Notes: a model not told the origin generated them from the sequence alone. 64,000 nt of DNA from Eulemur rufifrons (GCF_041146395.1 NC_090986.1:42134001-42198000), one strand, 5' to 3'; positions 43,754 to 56,425 are shown, numbered from the stretch's first letter. Made by a program: numbers and translations.

Positions 43754-46748
43754 CTAGTAAGCTTAAGCTTTTCCTGGGAAAATCAAAACGTTAATAGAAT
43801 CAGTAGTCAGCTACCATTATTTGCGTTTGAACGATCCTTTAACATCTAATCTTCCAGTGGCCCAAGTGGTGAGGGATTTTGTGCATGGTCTGGGAAAATG
43901 ACTTCATCCCCAACCCTGTGCCACACTGTGCTTTTGCCCACAAGCACACAAAGTCCCTTTAGAAAAATACCATCAGCTTCTGTCTGTCTTGCCTCTCTCT
44001 CTGCCTGGTGGACACCATTCCACTCCTCCATCCCTTTTTTCTTTCTTTCTGACTTTTCCCGTCATCCAATCTTTCTCTTCTCCTAGAAGTTTTAATGGAA
44101 AGGATGAAGACAAGTTGGTATTTGTGTGGACATGGTGAGATTAAACGTCTAACAACCGTGTGGTGGGGCATTAGACAGTCACAATAATGCAAACAACATA
44201 AACACTCCAGGAAGTCCTGGAGTTTCCCTTCCATGAGGCATTAACCCTTTAGCTGCTGGATCATGGAGCAACATTGTAGGGGGACCATGCAGGATTAAAT
44301 GGCATGTGAGGGCTCAGGGAAGAAGCTCTATGACAACCAATATGAATTATTAACAATTGGTGCATACATGCATACATGCTGAATATCAGCCCCAATGTGA
44401 GGGAAAGGGAGGATGTGTATGGAGTAAGGGTGGATGGGAAAGGAGAGCAACGGAGGTGGGATGTGTTCAAAAGAAGCCTCTCAAAGGTCTGGTACTGTTG
44501 TGTGTGTGTGTGTGTGTGTATACATGTGTATATCTATTTGCCTTTGACTGACTCATGGAAAATCTTTGATCTTGTTGAGAGGCCTTTACCCAAAATTTTG
44601 CAGGCTTCTAGACACAGGCTTCTATCTGTACCTCCTTTCACAACCATCCACCCAATTCATGAGGACTTTAGGAATGCAAACTTACTCAAATTTTAGCCTA
44701 CAAAAACATAATTAGGAACCTCCCTTGCAAGCCTGGTGGAGGGAAAAAAGCATTAAACACATTCAGTTTTAAATAAATAAAAGTGTATTTAATTTTCCTC
44801 TGCACGATATGGCTAAAAAACTGTGATGTCGTCAACAGAGAACAAATAGAATCACGTTCTGTTTCTCATCATCCTGCTAACCATTTATGTCCTCTGTAAA
44901 GTGAAGGAGTGAAGTTAAGACGACAAATTCATAATAAGTGTTTAAAAACAAGAAAAGGGACAGAAGGAAGAAGTAATATGACCAATGATATATCGAATTG
45001 TAGGTAAAATTATGGTGAAGGACAACATTATTGAATATAGGTCATGTCTTAGTTTTGTAAGTTGTGAGAAATCATAGCTTATATTTATATTTATTATACT
45101 GAATATATGTCATGGCTAAGGTCCATCATTACTCATTGGGATATCACTAAAATTAACTCTTGTAGTTAAATGGTTTATTTTACTGATGTTTGGTATTCTC
45201 ATTAGAAACAATTAACATTCAAAGGTAAGGTTAAGAGAAAAGTCAATAAGCCTTAGGATAAATGAAAGTCAAAGCACAGTCTATCATTTATAACCTTCAC
45301 ATAGAAATTCACAGCTTAAAAAATCAGTTAAAATCTTTGCTAACATTGGATATTTCTTGGTACTCAGCTTGAGGACATTTTTCTCCTTTATTCTCTTTGA
45401 ACTTTTCCTACATAGAGTATGCATTAATCTTATGATTGGAATAATAAAAAATTTATTAAAAATAATGAGAATACCAGTAAGTAAAAGACAGAAGAATAAG
45501 AATAATCTAGTAATCTGACGATCTTTGATGGATATTAGCTAGTTGGTGGCCTTAGGTTTTTGTTGGAGTGTAATACCTTGAATAGATATAGCAAAACATA
45601 CAAGAAATCAAAGCTATTTGAACTTTAAATATGCGTGTATATATTTTATAATGAGCTATAATATGATATGATATGATATAATATATAAACGGGAAAACAG
45701 GCTTTAGATAAGTTAAATAATTTATGCAAATTATCTCTCTAGATAGTATAAGTAGGAAAGATACATTTATATAACACATCTCTTTATTACTGCCTGGGCA
45801 AACTCAGTTTTATAAAGGTGAGTAGAGTCAGCACAAAGATAGATAGGTTCTTTAGACTGTCTTGGTTTGTAAAGATTTCCTTTGGATTACAGATGATGAG
45901 AGAAACGCTTTTATCTCACTCTTTTTGGCATAATGGAAACTAAAAAGCAGCCTAGACCAAGTAACCCTGGGAATATACTTCCAGGAAACAAACCAAATGA
46001 AGATCTTTAAAAAAAATCTAGAAGTCCAAAATGACTAAAAATAAAAATTTATTGTATTACTCTCTCAGGAAAGAAAGACAACAGGGCCTATTTAAGTTTT
46101 GTGTGTTTGTTCAAATTTATCTTTACCACTTTATTATTCAAATCATCTCATGTCAGAAGAGGAGCTCAGGACTTGGGCCCACTGTGGCTTAGAGACTACA
46201 CGTACCACTGAGAAGAGAGCCATCAATGATACATCAATTTCAGACCATGAGGAGATGTCATTTAAGAGGTCAAGAGCGGGCAAGTATGTGGATGCTGAGG
46301 CAAAAGCAGGGGATTTGGGGGAGACAAATTGTGAAAATTTGGGAAGGATTTTTCAATAGCAGCTAGTAGACCCTATCTTGGGGCTGAACTCCAATTTTAG
46401 TATTAGAGGACTTAAAAGGGGTTGAAAGATCAAGATAAGTTCTCAGTTTTAAGAAACCAGGTTACTATGTAAGAACTCAGACTCGATACGATAAGATGAA
46501 TTCTTATTGCAGAAAGCCACCTTTAGGACAGTTAACCTTTTCCTAAGGGTTCTTAGACACTAACTGGGTGACAAAGAGAAAGTTATGTTTGTGCTTCTTA
46601 TAATTATAGTTGTCATGGATAAGGTATATAAAATATCTACTAAATCCCAGATATTGTATTTTATCTTTTTATGGAAATCATTTAATCCCTTCAGTAGTCT
46701 TCCAAAATTTTATTAAATGATACAAAAATGTTATTGAATATTAAAAAC
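43754..46748. other. No gene recognised; unique DNA with small microsatellites
   Basis: About 3 kb. It contains a (GT)n at 44498-44519 and an ATATG-type pentamer run at about 45658-45690. An 86-codon open frame at 46099-46359 includes a short acidic/basic stretch but no domain that I recognise. No splice or initiation context distinguishes it from chance. Confidence 0.45.
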
Positions 46749-47046
46749 AGGTCAGGCACAGTGGCTCACATCTATAGTCCTAATCCTTTGGGAGGCTGAC
46801 GCAGGAGGCTTGCTCGAAACCAGGTGTTTGAGGCCAGCTTGAGCTACATAGCAAGACTCTGTCTCTACAAAAAATAGAAAAATTAATGGGCCTGTAGTCC
46901 CAGCTACTTGGAAGGTTGAGGCAGGAGGATCGCTTGAGACCAGGAGTTTAAAGTTGCAGTGAGCTATGTTGATGCCATTGCTCTCTAGCCTGGACAATAA
47001 ACTGAGAGTCTGTCTCAAAAACAAAACAAACAAACAAAAAAAAAAC
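46749..47046 (+). mobile_element. Alu (old, J-like)
   Basis: Starts 'ggtcaggcacagtggctcacatctatagtcc' and runs through 'ggaggctgacgcagg', 'gagctacatagcaagactctgtctc', the right monomer 'cctgtagtcccagctacttggaagg' and 'ttgcagtgagctatgttgatgcc' to an A-rich (AAAC)n tail. The older substitution pattern and shorter linker resemble AluJ, which predates the lemur-haplorhine split. Confidence 0.93.
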
Positions 47047-48525
47047 CCAAAAACTCTTGTTTTGCTTTTGAGCTTCTGATATTCCATATTGATCTGGTTT
47101 CTAAAGAAATAAGACTCATTCTGAAAAATTCTCAGTCATTCAGAATTCATTGCAAATACAAATGATATCTCAAGGCTAAGTATCTCATTAGATTTCCATT
47201 GGGTGTGTGCAAATCTTCATAAAATTCACCATCTTTTAAGAGAAAATAAAGGGCTGGTAGGTAGGCATGAACTGACCATAGGAGATCTGTCCCATTCTTT
47301 CCAAAGCTCAAAATTATTTTATGTATAAGATGGCTTCATCTTTAATTTCTTGACCATGGCATTTTATCTTGTTTGCAATAGAGATTCCAGGAAAAAATGC
47401 TTTTATTTTGAGATGTCAGCTCTCTCTATTGATCTGCATGGCCATCTTCTCATGTGTTTCATAGTATCACCATCTGGTCCCTTCCTACTGCCACGATAAG
47501 AATTTTCTACTATCCTTTAATTTCTCACTCCATCCTAAGAAAAATACACATACAGATGCACATAGGCACACATGTGCAACTTTACTGACAACTGCAAATA
47601 TCTTCTCCTTTATTATGAAGATCTTAACTTTTACGTTAACTCCTCTTCACCCTGTTAATATCCATCCCCTATGAAAGAGCTGGAGTCATGCTTCCCTATT
47701 TCTGCTTCATAAAATAAACATAAAATATATATTCTAATTTTGGCAGTCAGATATGTATAGACCGACCTATAGTTACGTTGAAACAAATAATATCAAGCTT
47801 GACAATTTCAAGAGGACAAAATTTTAATATGTAATAAGTAATCCAGTCATTTTGTAGTTGAAAATATTCTGAAAATATCTACACTACACATTCTTTCCTA
47901 ATTTAACATGCAAAATTGCATGCATAGTCCACTTGGGAATTACTGCTTTTGAAACTGGAATTAATTCAATACCATATGGAAAAGTTCCCTTATATTATTA
48001 TATTTTGGAATATAACCATATTGTAGATAAATTGATAAACCATTTTTATAGGGCTTTCCTGCACTTGGGATGATTTAAGCAGTATATTTGTTGCATAATA
48101 ACAACCTGAGCTTCCTTCTAATGTAAACTGTTGAGGAAAGCTTTTATTGCTTCTCCTCAGGTTCTCTATGTTATTAGCAGCACTGAGAGTTAAAAATGAC
48201 TAAAGTTCCCATCATTATAGCCAAATAGATATTTTCAAATTGATTTACCCACATATAAATGATTCATAACCATCTCCCTGGTGAGCTATTTTTTACCATC
48301 TTCATCATAAGAAATAAATATAAACCACCATTTTATGGATTAGTAAGCAGGCCACCCTTGAAATTAGTAATTTAAATGCCAGAATGAGCTCTTTCTATTC
48401 TGAGGTATTATCAATATCTCTTAAGCTTTTAAAATATTTTTAACTGATTTGGCAACTTAACTATGAATGAACATGAGAAGTTGATTCAATCGCTAAGTTG
48501 ATGGGGAAGGCTATAAATCACATGC
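47047..48525. other. No gene recognised; unique AT-rich DNA
   Basis: No repeat, RNA gene or coding signal recognised. Confidence 0.45.
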
Positions 48526-48529
48526 GAGT

Positions 48530-48632
48530 ATAGTCTTCGTCCGTTGTATTCACTGTGGTGTCTCTCTCACCAGGACTTGTTGCTGGCACAGAGCGAGAAC
48601 TCAATAAATGTATATGAAGTAAAATAACAAAC
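48530..48632 (+). repeat. L2 3' tail fragment
   Basis: 'ttgtattcactgtggtgtctctctcaccaggac...ctggcacagagcgagaactcaataaatgtatatgaag' follows the L2 tail 'tcactgctgtatccccag...ctggcacatagtaggcactcaataaatgtttgttgaa'. Confidence 0.6.
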
Positions 48633-48829
48633 CTGAATGCTGAATTATTCACATTATTTTAAAGTTTTTCTTTTTATGAGAGTAATGAAAGGATTACCAG
48701 TAGGACTAAATAACCAATGTCCAAAACACTTTAAATCAAAGATTTGTTACTTCTCTGTCCTAAGGCACAGATGTAAAAAACCTGGATGGATATTTAACAA
48801 TTCAAAAGCAAAGAGTGTCTTTTCAGATA

Positions 48830-49240
48830 CAGTCGCACCAGTTGAATTCATTGGCCAAGAACAGAATTCACTCTACCAAGGTTAAGCAGAAGAGATTTAT
48901 CCCAGTATATTAAACAGCAAAAGAATTGCTAGGAGGGCTGAAGAACTTCAGGCTGAACTTCCAGGAAGCACACTAACAAACTGGGCTGCCGTGGAAATTA
49001 TGCCTTGATTAGGAAACTGTAGAATCAAGAAGTTGCCAAAGAGATTGGGAAATTGGTCATTATTGTTGTCATATTCTGCATAAACAAAATTGATATCTCT
49101 GACCCTGCCCCTTTCCCAAACTAATTTGTTTCTATAGTCAAGACTCACAGAAATACATCTGATGGATGGCATCTAAATTACATCAAGCATGCTAGCTGCA
49201 AAGGATTCTGGGAAAATTTTAGCGTTCCAGTGTCAGCACT
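48830..49240. repeat. Unclassified interspersed-repeat-like block
   Basis: 'ggctgaagaacttcaggctgaacttccaggaagcacactaacaaactgggctgccgtgg', 'gaatcaagaagttgccaaagag', 'gtcatattctgcataaacaaaattgatatctctgaccctgcccc' and 'catgctagctgcaaaggattctggg' look like segments of a medium-reiteration primate repeat. I cannot assign the class, so this call needs a library search. Confidence 0.35.
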
Positions 49241-49654
49241 GTATAAAGGCACACAATCTTAGCAGCATGAAACTTTTACTCCCTAAAAACATGGTGCTCC
49301 CCAGAATTCAGTTTTCCAACTCTTTCCTAAGAAGCTAGGCATTCAAGCAACATGACATCATGCATTAGACCAATCCAAAGTTATTGGAGATGTGAAGCCT
49401 GACGAGTTTCCTCATCATGTTAGGCATCCCTGAAACAAAATGACACAATATAGTTAGAAAGTCATATTCAGTGCAACACCCCTCTCAGATTAGACATTTA
49501 GCTCAATTAACGGCTACAAAGCATAGAAAACAGTAGGGCACTTTAGCTGAAATAGAAATGTAAACAGAACAGTAGAAAAAAATGCTTTAAAGAAAGAATC
49601 ATTTCAGATATAGCCCAGCTTTAGTACAATGGAAACTGCAGCAGCTGGCAGACC

Positions 49655-49790
49655 AGCCTGTCATCCAGACAGTACTCACTATATGACCTTGGGTAAATCT
49701 CTTAACCTCTCTGTGCCTCAGTTTCTTCATCATGAAGATGGGATAAATAAAAGTATATCACTTTCTAATATCTAATCTCTGCAGGAGAGC
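49655..49790 (-). repeat. MIR SINE
   Basis: 'tatgaccttgggtaaatctcttaacctctctgtgcctcagtttcttcatcatgaagatggg' is an excellent antisense match to the MIR core. Confidence 0.88.
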
Positions 49791-50465
49791 CTGAGATGGC
49801 AACGTGACAAAATAAGACCCAATCCTGATTCTCAGTATTTAGAATCTAATTTAGAAGAACCAGAAATACAAGGCATTAGAAAGTGTTATATGTGACTAGC
49901 AAATGCAATGGAGAGTTTTTGTTCTTTAGAAAAGGCCTTAAGAAGGCTGGAAAGTGGAATCCTCAGACAGCAGCAGCCGTGACCAATGGAAACTGTCAGT
50001 ATAAGACAAAGGATAACTAGGGGCAGTGTGGAAAACACCGTTAGACTCATGTGGACCTTTCCAGCCAAAGTAATACCTACAAACAAAAACCATCACATAA
50101 CCATAACGTCACCTAGTATTCAGAGGAAATATGGGTAGAGAGAAAATGGATCAAGCGTTTTGGTTTTTGTTTTGATGCTATTTCTCTGTAAACAAATAAC
50201 ATGAGTAATCAGGCATCCATGCAGCTGTTTTTATTCAGCATTTGTATGATAAAGAAGAAATTAGACAAACACTGAAAACCAAAAATATATCAAAGCAGTG
50301 GCTCCCAAAAGTATATCCAAATTATACCTACATGGGATAGCACTAAAGGTGGCTGTAGGAAATGTGATCAAAGGCACATTCAAAGATATATAATTATGGC
50401 AACCTGAATCTGCCAAGAAAGAGTCCAATTTATGAAGAATTTCATATTTCTACAAAGGTGTTAAA

Positions 50466-50481
50466 AGAATATTTCATTTTA
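50466..50481 (+). repeat. Left target-site duplication of strepsirrhine Alu
   Basis: AGAATATTTCATTTTA is repeated exactly at 50832-50847, one copy on each side of the Alu. Confidence 0.95.
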
Positions 50482-50831
50482 TTTTATTTATTTATTTTTT
50501 GAGACAGAGTCTTGCTCTGTTGCCCGGGCTAGAAGTAAGTGCCGTGGCGTCAGCCTAGCTCACAGCAACCTCAAACTCGTGGGCTTAAGCAATCCTCCTG
50601 CCTCAGCCTCCCGAGTAGGAGTAGCTGGGACTACAGGCATGTGCCACCATGCCTGGCTAATTTTTTCTACATATATATTTGGTTGGCCAGATAATTTCTT
50701 TCTATTTTTTTAGTAGAGACGGGGTCTCGCTCTTGCTCAGGCTGGTCTCGAACTCCTGACTTCAAGCAATCCACCTGCCTCAGCCTCCCAGAGTGCTAGG
50801 ATTACAGGCGTGAGCCACCGCGCCCAGCCCC
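50482..50831 (-). mobile_element. Alu SINE, strepsirrhine type, full length, recent
   Basis: Antisense Alu from a T-rich tail (TTTATTTATTTATTTTTTGAGACAGAGTC) to 'gtgagccaccgcgcccagcc'. It carries the strepsirrhine right arm ('gtgccgtggcgtcagcctagctcacagcaacctcaaactc') and the linker 'ggttggccagataatttctttctattttttta', plus a small GGAGTA duplication near 50610. CpG-rich boxes are well preserved and the target duplication is perfect, so insertion is fairly recent. On the minus strand the site reads TT/AAAATG, an L1-endonuclease-like cut. Confidence 0.96.
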
Positions 50832-50847
50832 AGAATATTTCATTTTA
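50832..50847 (+). repeat. Right target-site duplication of strepsirrhine Alu
   Basis: Identical to 50466-50481. Confidence 0.95.
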
Positions 50848-51049
50848 ATAAGTCAACATTGTAAAAGATTTTTTAAAGAGGATGTGTAAGGCATATCTTC
50901 CCCAATTCTGTTAGAATGAATGAGCTTATTTCTTTTCATATAGCCAGTTGCTTTGCAGAAAGGAATACTATCTTATGATTATTTAATAGTCTAAGAGAAT
51001 TCTTTTATCTGGAGTGGTATTAGATACAGGATTCCCAAAATTCAAGAGG

Positions 51050-51990
51050 AATCATATGTATATTCAACCTACATATATTGGGCCTCTATTCTGAGCTTGT
51101 CACTTACCAGGTGCTGTAGCAATACAAAGTTTAAGATGAGATTCCTGCTTGTAAAGATCTTTCAGTCTAATGGGTAAGTCAAATTATACATGGATGAAAG
51201 GTGAATAATCAAAGTTAAGTAAATAAGACAAAATATAAGAGATATTGTTAGGTAGTGCATGTATACATAAATACTGTGTATATATAGATACACACACACA
51301 TACACTAGGTTTTACAGGTTAAATGTTACTGTTCAGAGACATGAGATTACTAAGGCCTGACATAGACCGAGAAAAAAAGAATTAATTACGGCAGTGAGAG
51401 GATGACAAGAGTTGAACAGAATTAGTAAAGGGGGGTGGCAATCCCAGTGTGGGAAAGAGAATGACCTAAACGTATCTGAAAGTATGTGTAAAGCTAATAT
51501 TGCTCAAATCAAAAATATTCAGAGGGGACCAATGGAAATAAGAACAAGAATGCAGTTTGGGGACAGATCATAGAGGTCTTTGGACGCCAGGATAAGGAGT
51601 TAGTAAATAAGTGAATGCCACTACAGTGTTTTCAGTAGGGCAGTAAAAAGATGAAATGAGTCTTTCAACATGTGTGGGGTAATATGGATGGAGGGAGACA
51701 AGCTGGATGAGAATTTTACAGAAAGCCGGGCATGATGTGTTGGGTGTCTAAACTAGACTGACAGCTGTGAGAAGAAAAAGGGGAGTGCAAAGGTGGAAAG
51801 GGGGGCTTAAAGAAAAGGGGGCTTGGTGCTTATTAGAAAATAATTGGTATCATTGTAGAAGTGATGAAAATGTTTTTCATTCCTGATGCAATAGAAAGAG
51901 AAAGATGGGGAAAGAGACAGAGACAGAGACAGAGAGGGAGACAAAGACAGAGATTTGAACTCTTCAGATGGCATTCTTAGGGGAAAAGTA
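51050..51990 (+). repeat. Ancient LINE-like fragment (L2-like, family uncertain)
   Basis: 'tcacttaccaggtgctgtagcaatacaaagtttaagatgagattcctgcttgtaaagatctttcagtctaatggg', 'gcagtttggggacagatcatagaggtctttggacgccag', 'ttcagtagggcagtaaaaagatgaaatgagtc' and 'aagctggatgagaattttac' run in the order of a common ancient mammalian repeat ('aggcactgtgctaggtgct...cagtctagtggg...ccagatcatgaagggccttg...agtgacatgatc'). A purine-rich GAGACA run at 51912-51950 lies near its end. The family name is uncertain. Confidence 0.5.
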
Positions 51991-54900
51991 TAAAAAATTG
52001 TAGGCAATATTTTTGCATCTTAATTCTCGAAAAGAACAAGTTAGGGTAAATGCCAGTTTTTATTTTCTAAATAGAAACAAACTGAGAGGAGCTTTGTGAC
52101 ATTATTAAGTATGTCATTAAGGCCCTTGGATTAACATTCTGCAGAGGTCCACTAATAGTGCTTTTGTTAAAAGAATTAATTGAAGTGGAGTAAGTAATTG
52201 TTACATGATGGTTATCCAAAGTGTTTAGCCATTACTAACTCAAGGGATGACCCACTGGGTTGGCAATCACAGCACCAATGGCTTTATAGAATACCTGGCT
52301 GGAACTCACTCTCATCCCTAAGATTCTTCTGGATCCCGTACCAGCCAGTAGCAATTTACCATCAACTCAGCCCACAATAAACATTATTAGAAAAAGAAAT
52401 AGAATGTTTGCAATAAAGAGGATTTCAGAGTGGGAAGAATGTGAAGAGCTGTACATTGGCAATAAGGAGTCTTTAGGAAAAGGCTTAATTCATTTTCCTG
52501 GACCACAATCCTTTGTGGCCAGTACTTTGTGAGCAATAACAGAAACACTGGGCATTAAATTAAAAATATCTATGCATTGTCCATTTAAAAGTATTTAATT
52601 CAGCATGAGAATTAGCTTATGCAAGTAGCATTATCAAACACATTCTCTGAATTATTTGAAAGGTATATTCTCATGGGTTAAAGTTTCACTTATGACTATG
52701 ATTACTATGAAAACTAGCTCTAACTGATGCGTCTCTCCAAAAGCCAAATGAAATATTAAATAAGGCACTACCAACATGGGAGGGTCTAATTTTGGTTTCT
52801 CTATTAGAAGCTGTTCACTGAAAATCTATCAAAAGAGTTAAATGGTAAAAGAAAGATGCACTTGCAAGAAAAAAAAACGAATGAATGATTGAATGAATTT
52901 TCCTTGCTGTAAATTCTGGACAGTGTGGAATCCATACAGGTTTACATTGTCACTGGGTACTGCAAGCTCACTCTCGAAGCAGTACCCTTCAGTTTTGATA
53001 AAAATCACTGTAAAGCCAAATGCAGTGCCCAGCTGGGAAAGCAGGTGTAAAGTGGCCCAACTAATCACCGCCTTGTCAAGTAATGGCTACGAGGCAACCA
53101 GTGACTGCCCTGCTAGGGAATTTTGGGTGATTGCAACCAATCGGATTAAGAAATAACACAAAGGGAAAAGTGTATAAGTTACAGCGGGAGCTGAGACCAA
53201 AATTGTAACTTTCTTTGTTCTGAAGAGAGAAAGAGCAGAAATTTTTAGGAAATGGTCTGTTAAGTCAAACGTGGAAAGAAGAAGATGGATAGCTTGTTTC
53301 AGGGGGCAATCTTGAGGTTTCTCACTCTAGTTTATTTGCTGGAACCACTGAGTTAGACTTGATCAAAAAAGGAGGCCCCAGATGGACGACACTGCTTTCC
53401 CATTCACGATCCACACTGGTAGATTTAACAGGCTTCCCAGCAGTATTTAATGAAGCTATAACTATGAAAACTCCTCTGGATTACAACCAGAAAATAAAGA
53501 ATCTCTAGTATCCTGCAACATTCAACAGCAAACAAAGCCTGAATGTCTGGGACAACAGCCACATTTCAATTCCCATACCCTAGGCCTTTTCTCTAAAATC
53601 TTTACAAAATGCAAACAGGCTCTAAATCCCAAAGGGAAAGGAGAGTTATTACCAGGATCTATAAGGCTGCTTATTCCCCCCACCACTCTTTGCCTGGAGG
53701 CCGGGAATACAGCATTTTAGCAGAAAGCCCTGCTCAGTGAAGTGGGGGACATGGTCCAGATGGAGGAGTCACCTGCTTCCAGGCAATGCATAGAAGCAAC
53801 TATTATTGTTTGGCTTCTGTCCAGAACCAAAAGAAAGAGTTTAATATGTTACACCCAATAACTATATTCCAGTTGATCCAGGAAGTTTTAGAGACATAAT
53901 ATAATATTTTCAGGAAGGAGTTTCATTTTGAACTATGATAGTAAAAAAAAAAATACTATTGATACTTTTAATAATAATTGCACTGCATTATTATGTTGAA
54001 GATCAAATAATTCTTTTAGAAAACCTCCAAATCAGTGTTCCCTAATTATGTTTTAGAGTGTTTTTATTTATGTCAATAAAGATGTCAACTACAACTTCAG
54101 CAAAAGAGACTGACCTATAAAACAATAAACTACTGTAAACATAGGTACATTCTCACTCAGAAAATGGGTAATTTCAACTACAGCCAGAGTTGAGAATAAT
54201 TCAGCATCTGTGCAACTATAATCCCTGTCCTACTAAGCTAAATAATGATATGTGAACTAAAGGTCTTGTAATAGATAATTATTTTTTCTATTAGAATCAT
54301 GACCATAAATTGCTTATTTCTTCCTATATGATATATAATTCTCTAACATAATTTTGTTTTTTTAAATAAAGAGTAAATGTGGTTCTCTTCATACATAACT
54401 CCAAAAAATATTTAAGGAGGTATATAAATATGTGGATAAGATTTAAAAAATAGAGAAATTGAAAAGGATGGCAATAGAAATTTCCAGATTGTGCTTCAGA
54501 AGTGCTTTCGTCCTCCATCAATTTTGTATTCTCCATCTATACTATGACACCCTCTCTTAAAAAAAATGTACTAAAACATTATGTTTGTACCTACCATCCC
54601 CAGAAATCTTGTGTCTATGAGAGACGTATGACATGCCATCATAAACGTCAGCCAATTGTATTCCTATATTCTCAAGGGCATGAACAACTATCCTCAGGCT
54701 CAATTCACCAACATTTAGAGCGAAAGGATAGTTAACACCATGTTACCGGTAAAGTCTTAACAAATGAAGTTTCTTTATATTTTCAGATGAATTCCAGGAC
54801 AGTGTCTGGAAAATGTACAAAAGACTAGCCTAAAATATTTTAGTAAAATTCTTTCTTCTTCTTTTTCTCATTCGTTTAAATTGCAATCCCTTATTGACCA

Positions 54901-55033
54901 CAATATCTGCTCCAAGAATCAAGCATGTATTTAGTTCCTCAACAAATGACTACTATTTCGTATATGCTAGATACTATGCTAGGGTCAGTGTTGTCCCCAG
55001 CATTGTGACACGGAAAAGCAGCCAACAGACAAC
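51991..55033. other. No gene recognised; unique DNA
   Basis: About 3 kb. At 53135-53185 a CCAAT box (CAACCAATCGG) is followed about 40 bp later by a TATA-like TGTATAAG, which could be an LTR-type promoter, but no LTR ends are visible. Open frames at 52838-53068 (minus) and 52893-53156 (plus) overlap the same segment and show no known domain. At about 54940-54990, 'tatatgctagatactatgctagggtc' recalls the 'tgtgccaggcactgtgctaggtgc' ancient-repeat motif. Confidence 0.45.
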
Positions 55034-55035
55034 TA

Positions 55036-55154
55036 CATGGTGTCCCCAAAATCACCATACATAGGGAAAATGGGGAATTGTAGCTAAATGTACTTTTATT
55101 TACAAAATATTCATTACAAAATTTTTTGTTTGTATGGAGAGTTTTGGGACAGCT
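55036..55154. mobile_element. Small mariner-like element with terminal inverted repeats
   Basis: The left end 'tgtccccaaaatcaccatac' and the reverse complement of the right end 'tgtcccaaaactctccatac' agree at most positions, forming terminal inverted repeats of about 20 bp around an AT-rich interior of about 75 bp. TA dinucleotides lie near both ends (55034-55035 and 55155-55156), as expected for Tc1/mariner target sites. It has no coding capacity, so it is a non-autonomous copy. The family is not identified. Confidence 0.55.
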
Positions 55155-55529
55155 TATAGTTATCTATTGCTTCCTCCATTGCATTTGTTGGCTCAATTCA
55201 TATTTGTGACTTCCTTCATAATGATTAGTACAGAAATTGAGAGACAAGAAGTACTGGTAGTAAACCAGAGGCTACAGCAATGGAAAGTAGAGAGGCAATT
55301 GAGGGTGCTAAGAAGGTAGGAAACACCATGTTTGCTTCCTGTTTGTCTGAGGAGTCACAGAAAGGGAGTTATCAGGATTCATTTACAGCTTTCTAACTTG
55401 TGCAACTCAGAGCACGATGATGCCATTCACTAAAGGGACACAGAGGAGGAGCACTTAGGGGGCACAAGGCTGGCAAATATTAGCTTGGTTCCTTTAATGT
55501 TACATTTAACCTGTATTAGAACATTTACA
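55155..55529. other. No gene recognised
   Basis: Unique sequence with no repeat that I can name. Confidence 0.4.
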
Positions 55530-55775
55530 TTAAAATGTCTGATCGAGTGTGGGATGTAGTTCTACGGTTCAGAAGACGGAAGTGGACAGGAGGAACAGAT
55601 TGGGAGTTTTCAACGATTAGATCATGAGTAATAATGAGAGCATATGAGATGAAGCAGGAAAGTGAATAGAGAAGAAGTAGGCCAAAGTTGGAACCCTGGA
55701 GCATATCAGCACTTACAGGACAGCCAACAGAAGAGGAATACATATAGGAAGCTGAGAATAAAAGGCAAGAGAGAT
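55530..55775 (+). repeat. Ancient LINE-like fragment (L2-like, family uncertain)
   Basis: 'gattagatcatgag', 'agagaagaagtaggccaaagttggaaccctggagcatatcagcacttacagg' and 'caacagaagaggaata' match in order 'gatgagatcaccc...agagaagaggaccaaggacagagccttggggacaccaacatttagggg' of the same ancient repeat as at 51050-51990. Confidence 0.45.
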
Positions 55776-56425
55776 CCATTTTAGCCTAGCTTCCCCCAAC
55801 ACCAGATCCTGAGACAATGCCTTGGTGCAGGTAGTTTATTTTGGTGAGCAGTTCCAAAGAATAGAAATGGGGGACTGAGAAGAGTCAAACAAGGAAGGGG
55901 AGGAAGCCAATCCAAGGTGTCTCACTAGCTCATCACCATTATGGGCAACAGGGACTCAGTCCTGCTGTAGACCTCTACAGAGCCATGTAGAATGCACCTC
56001 AAAAGTGCCCATGCCTTGGGACAGAAAGGGAGGCCATTTGTCCATAGGCTCCTGTCCCCAGTGGTCTAGATATGCCCCTTGATTGCTAACTCCTTTGCAC
56101 TTCCAAATTTGTGAGTGTGTCAGAATGACAGAAAGGCTTCTCACAGATATCTCATGTGCTGGTAGCAGAGAAGGCCTTGGATAGAGAGGTATGTGAGGAG
56201 AGATGCTTTCAGCTTAGCAATGTGTGCAGCTGGGTGCCATAGTCACAGCTGGAGTAAAAAGAAGTGCCAAGAAGATAAAAGGTGGGGCACAAAAAGGTTT
56301 CATGTGATCTATTCCTTGCTCACAGCCCTGATAGACACACTTTGATTTAGCAGCTGTCTGCAATTGCTAAAAAAAAATACTTGATATACAAGGGTAAATG
56401 GAACAAGCTATAGTCCCGGATAATG
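55776..56425. other. Complex sequence, possibly LTR-derived; not classified
   Basis: GC-richer DNA with 'ccttggtgcaggtagtttattttgg' (55820-55845), a phrase seen near LTR-type repeats. I cannot fix a family or boundaries. Confidence 0.3.

Noticed and set aside
43625..43849. Open frame with Cys-Val and Arg-Glu repeats
   Set aside because: Direct translation of the GT/GA microsatellite.
52838..53156. Overlapping open frames on both strands
   Set aside because: No domain, no codon pattern, both strands equally open; treated as chance or as repeat-derived.
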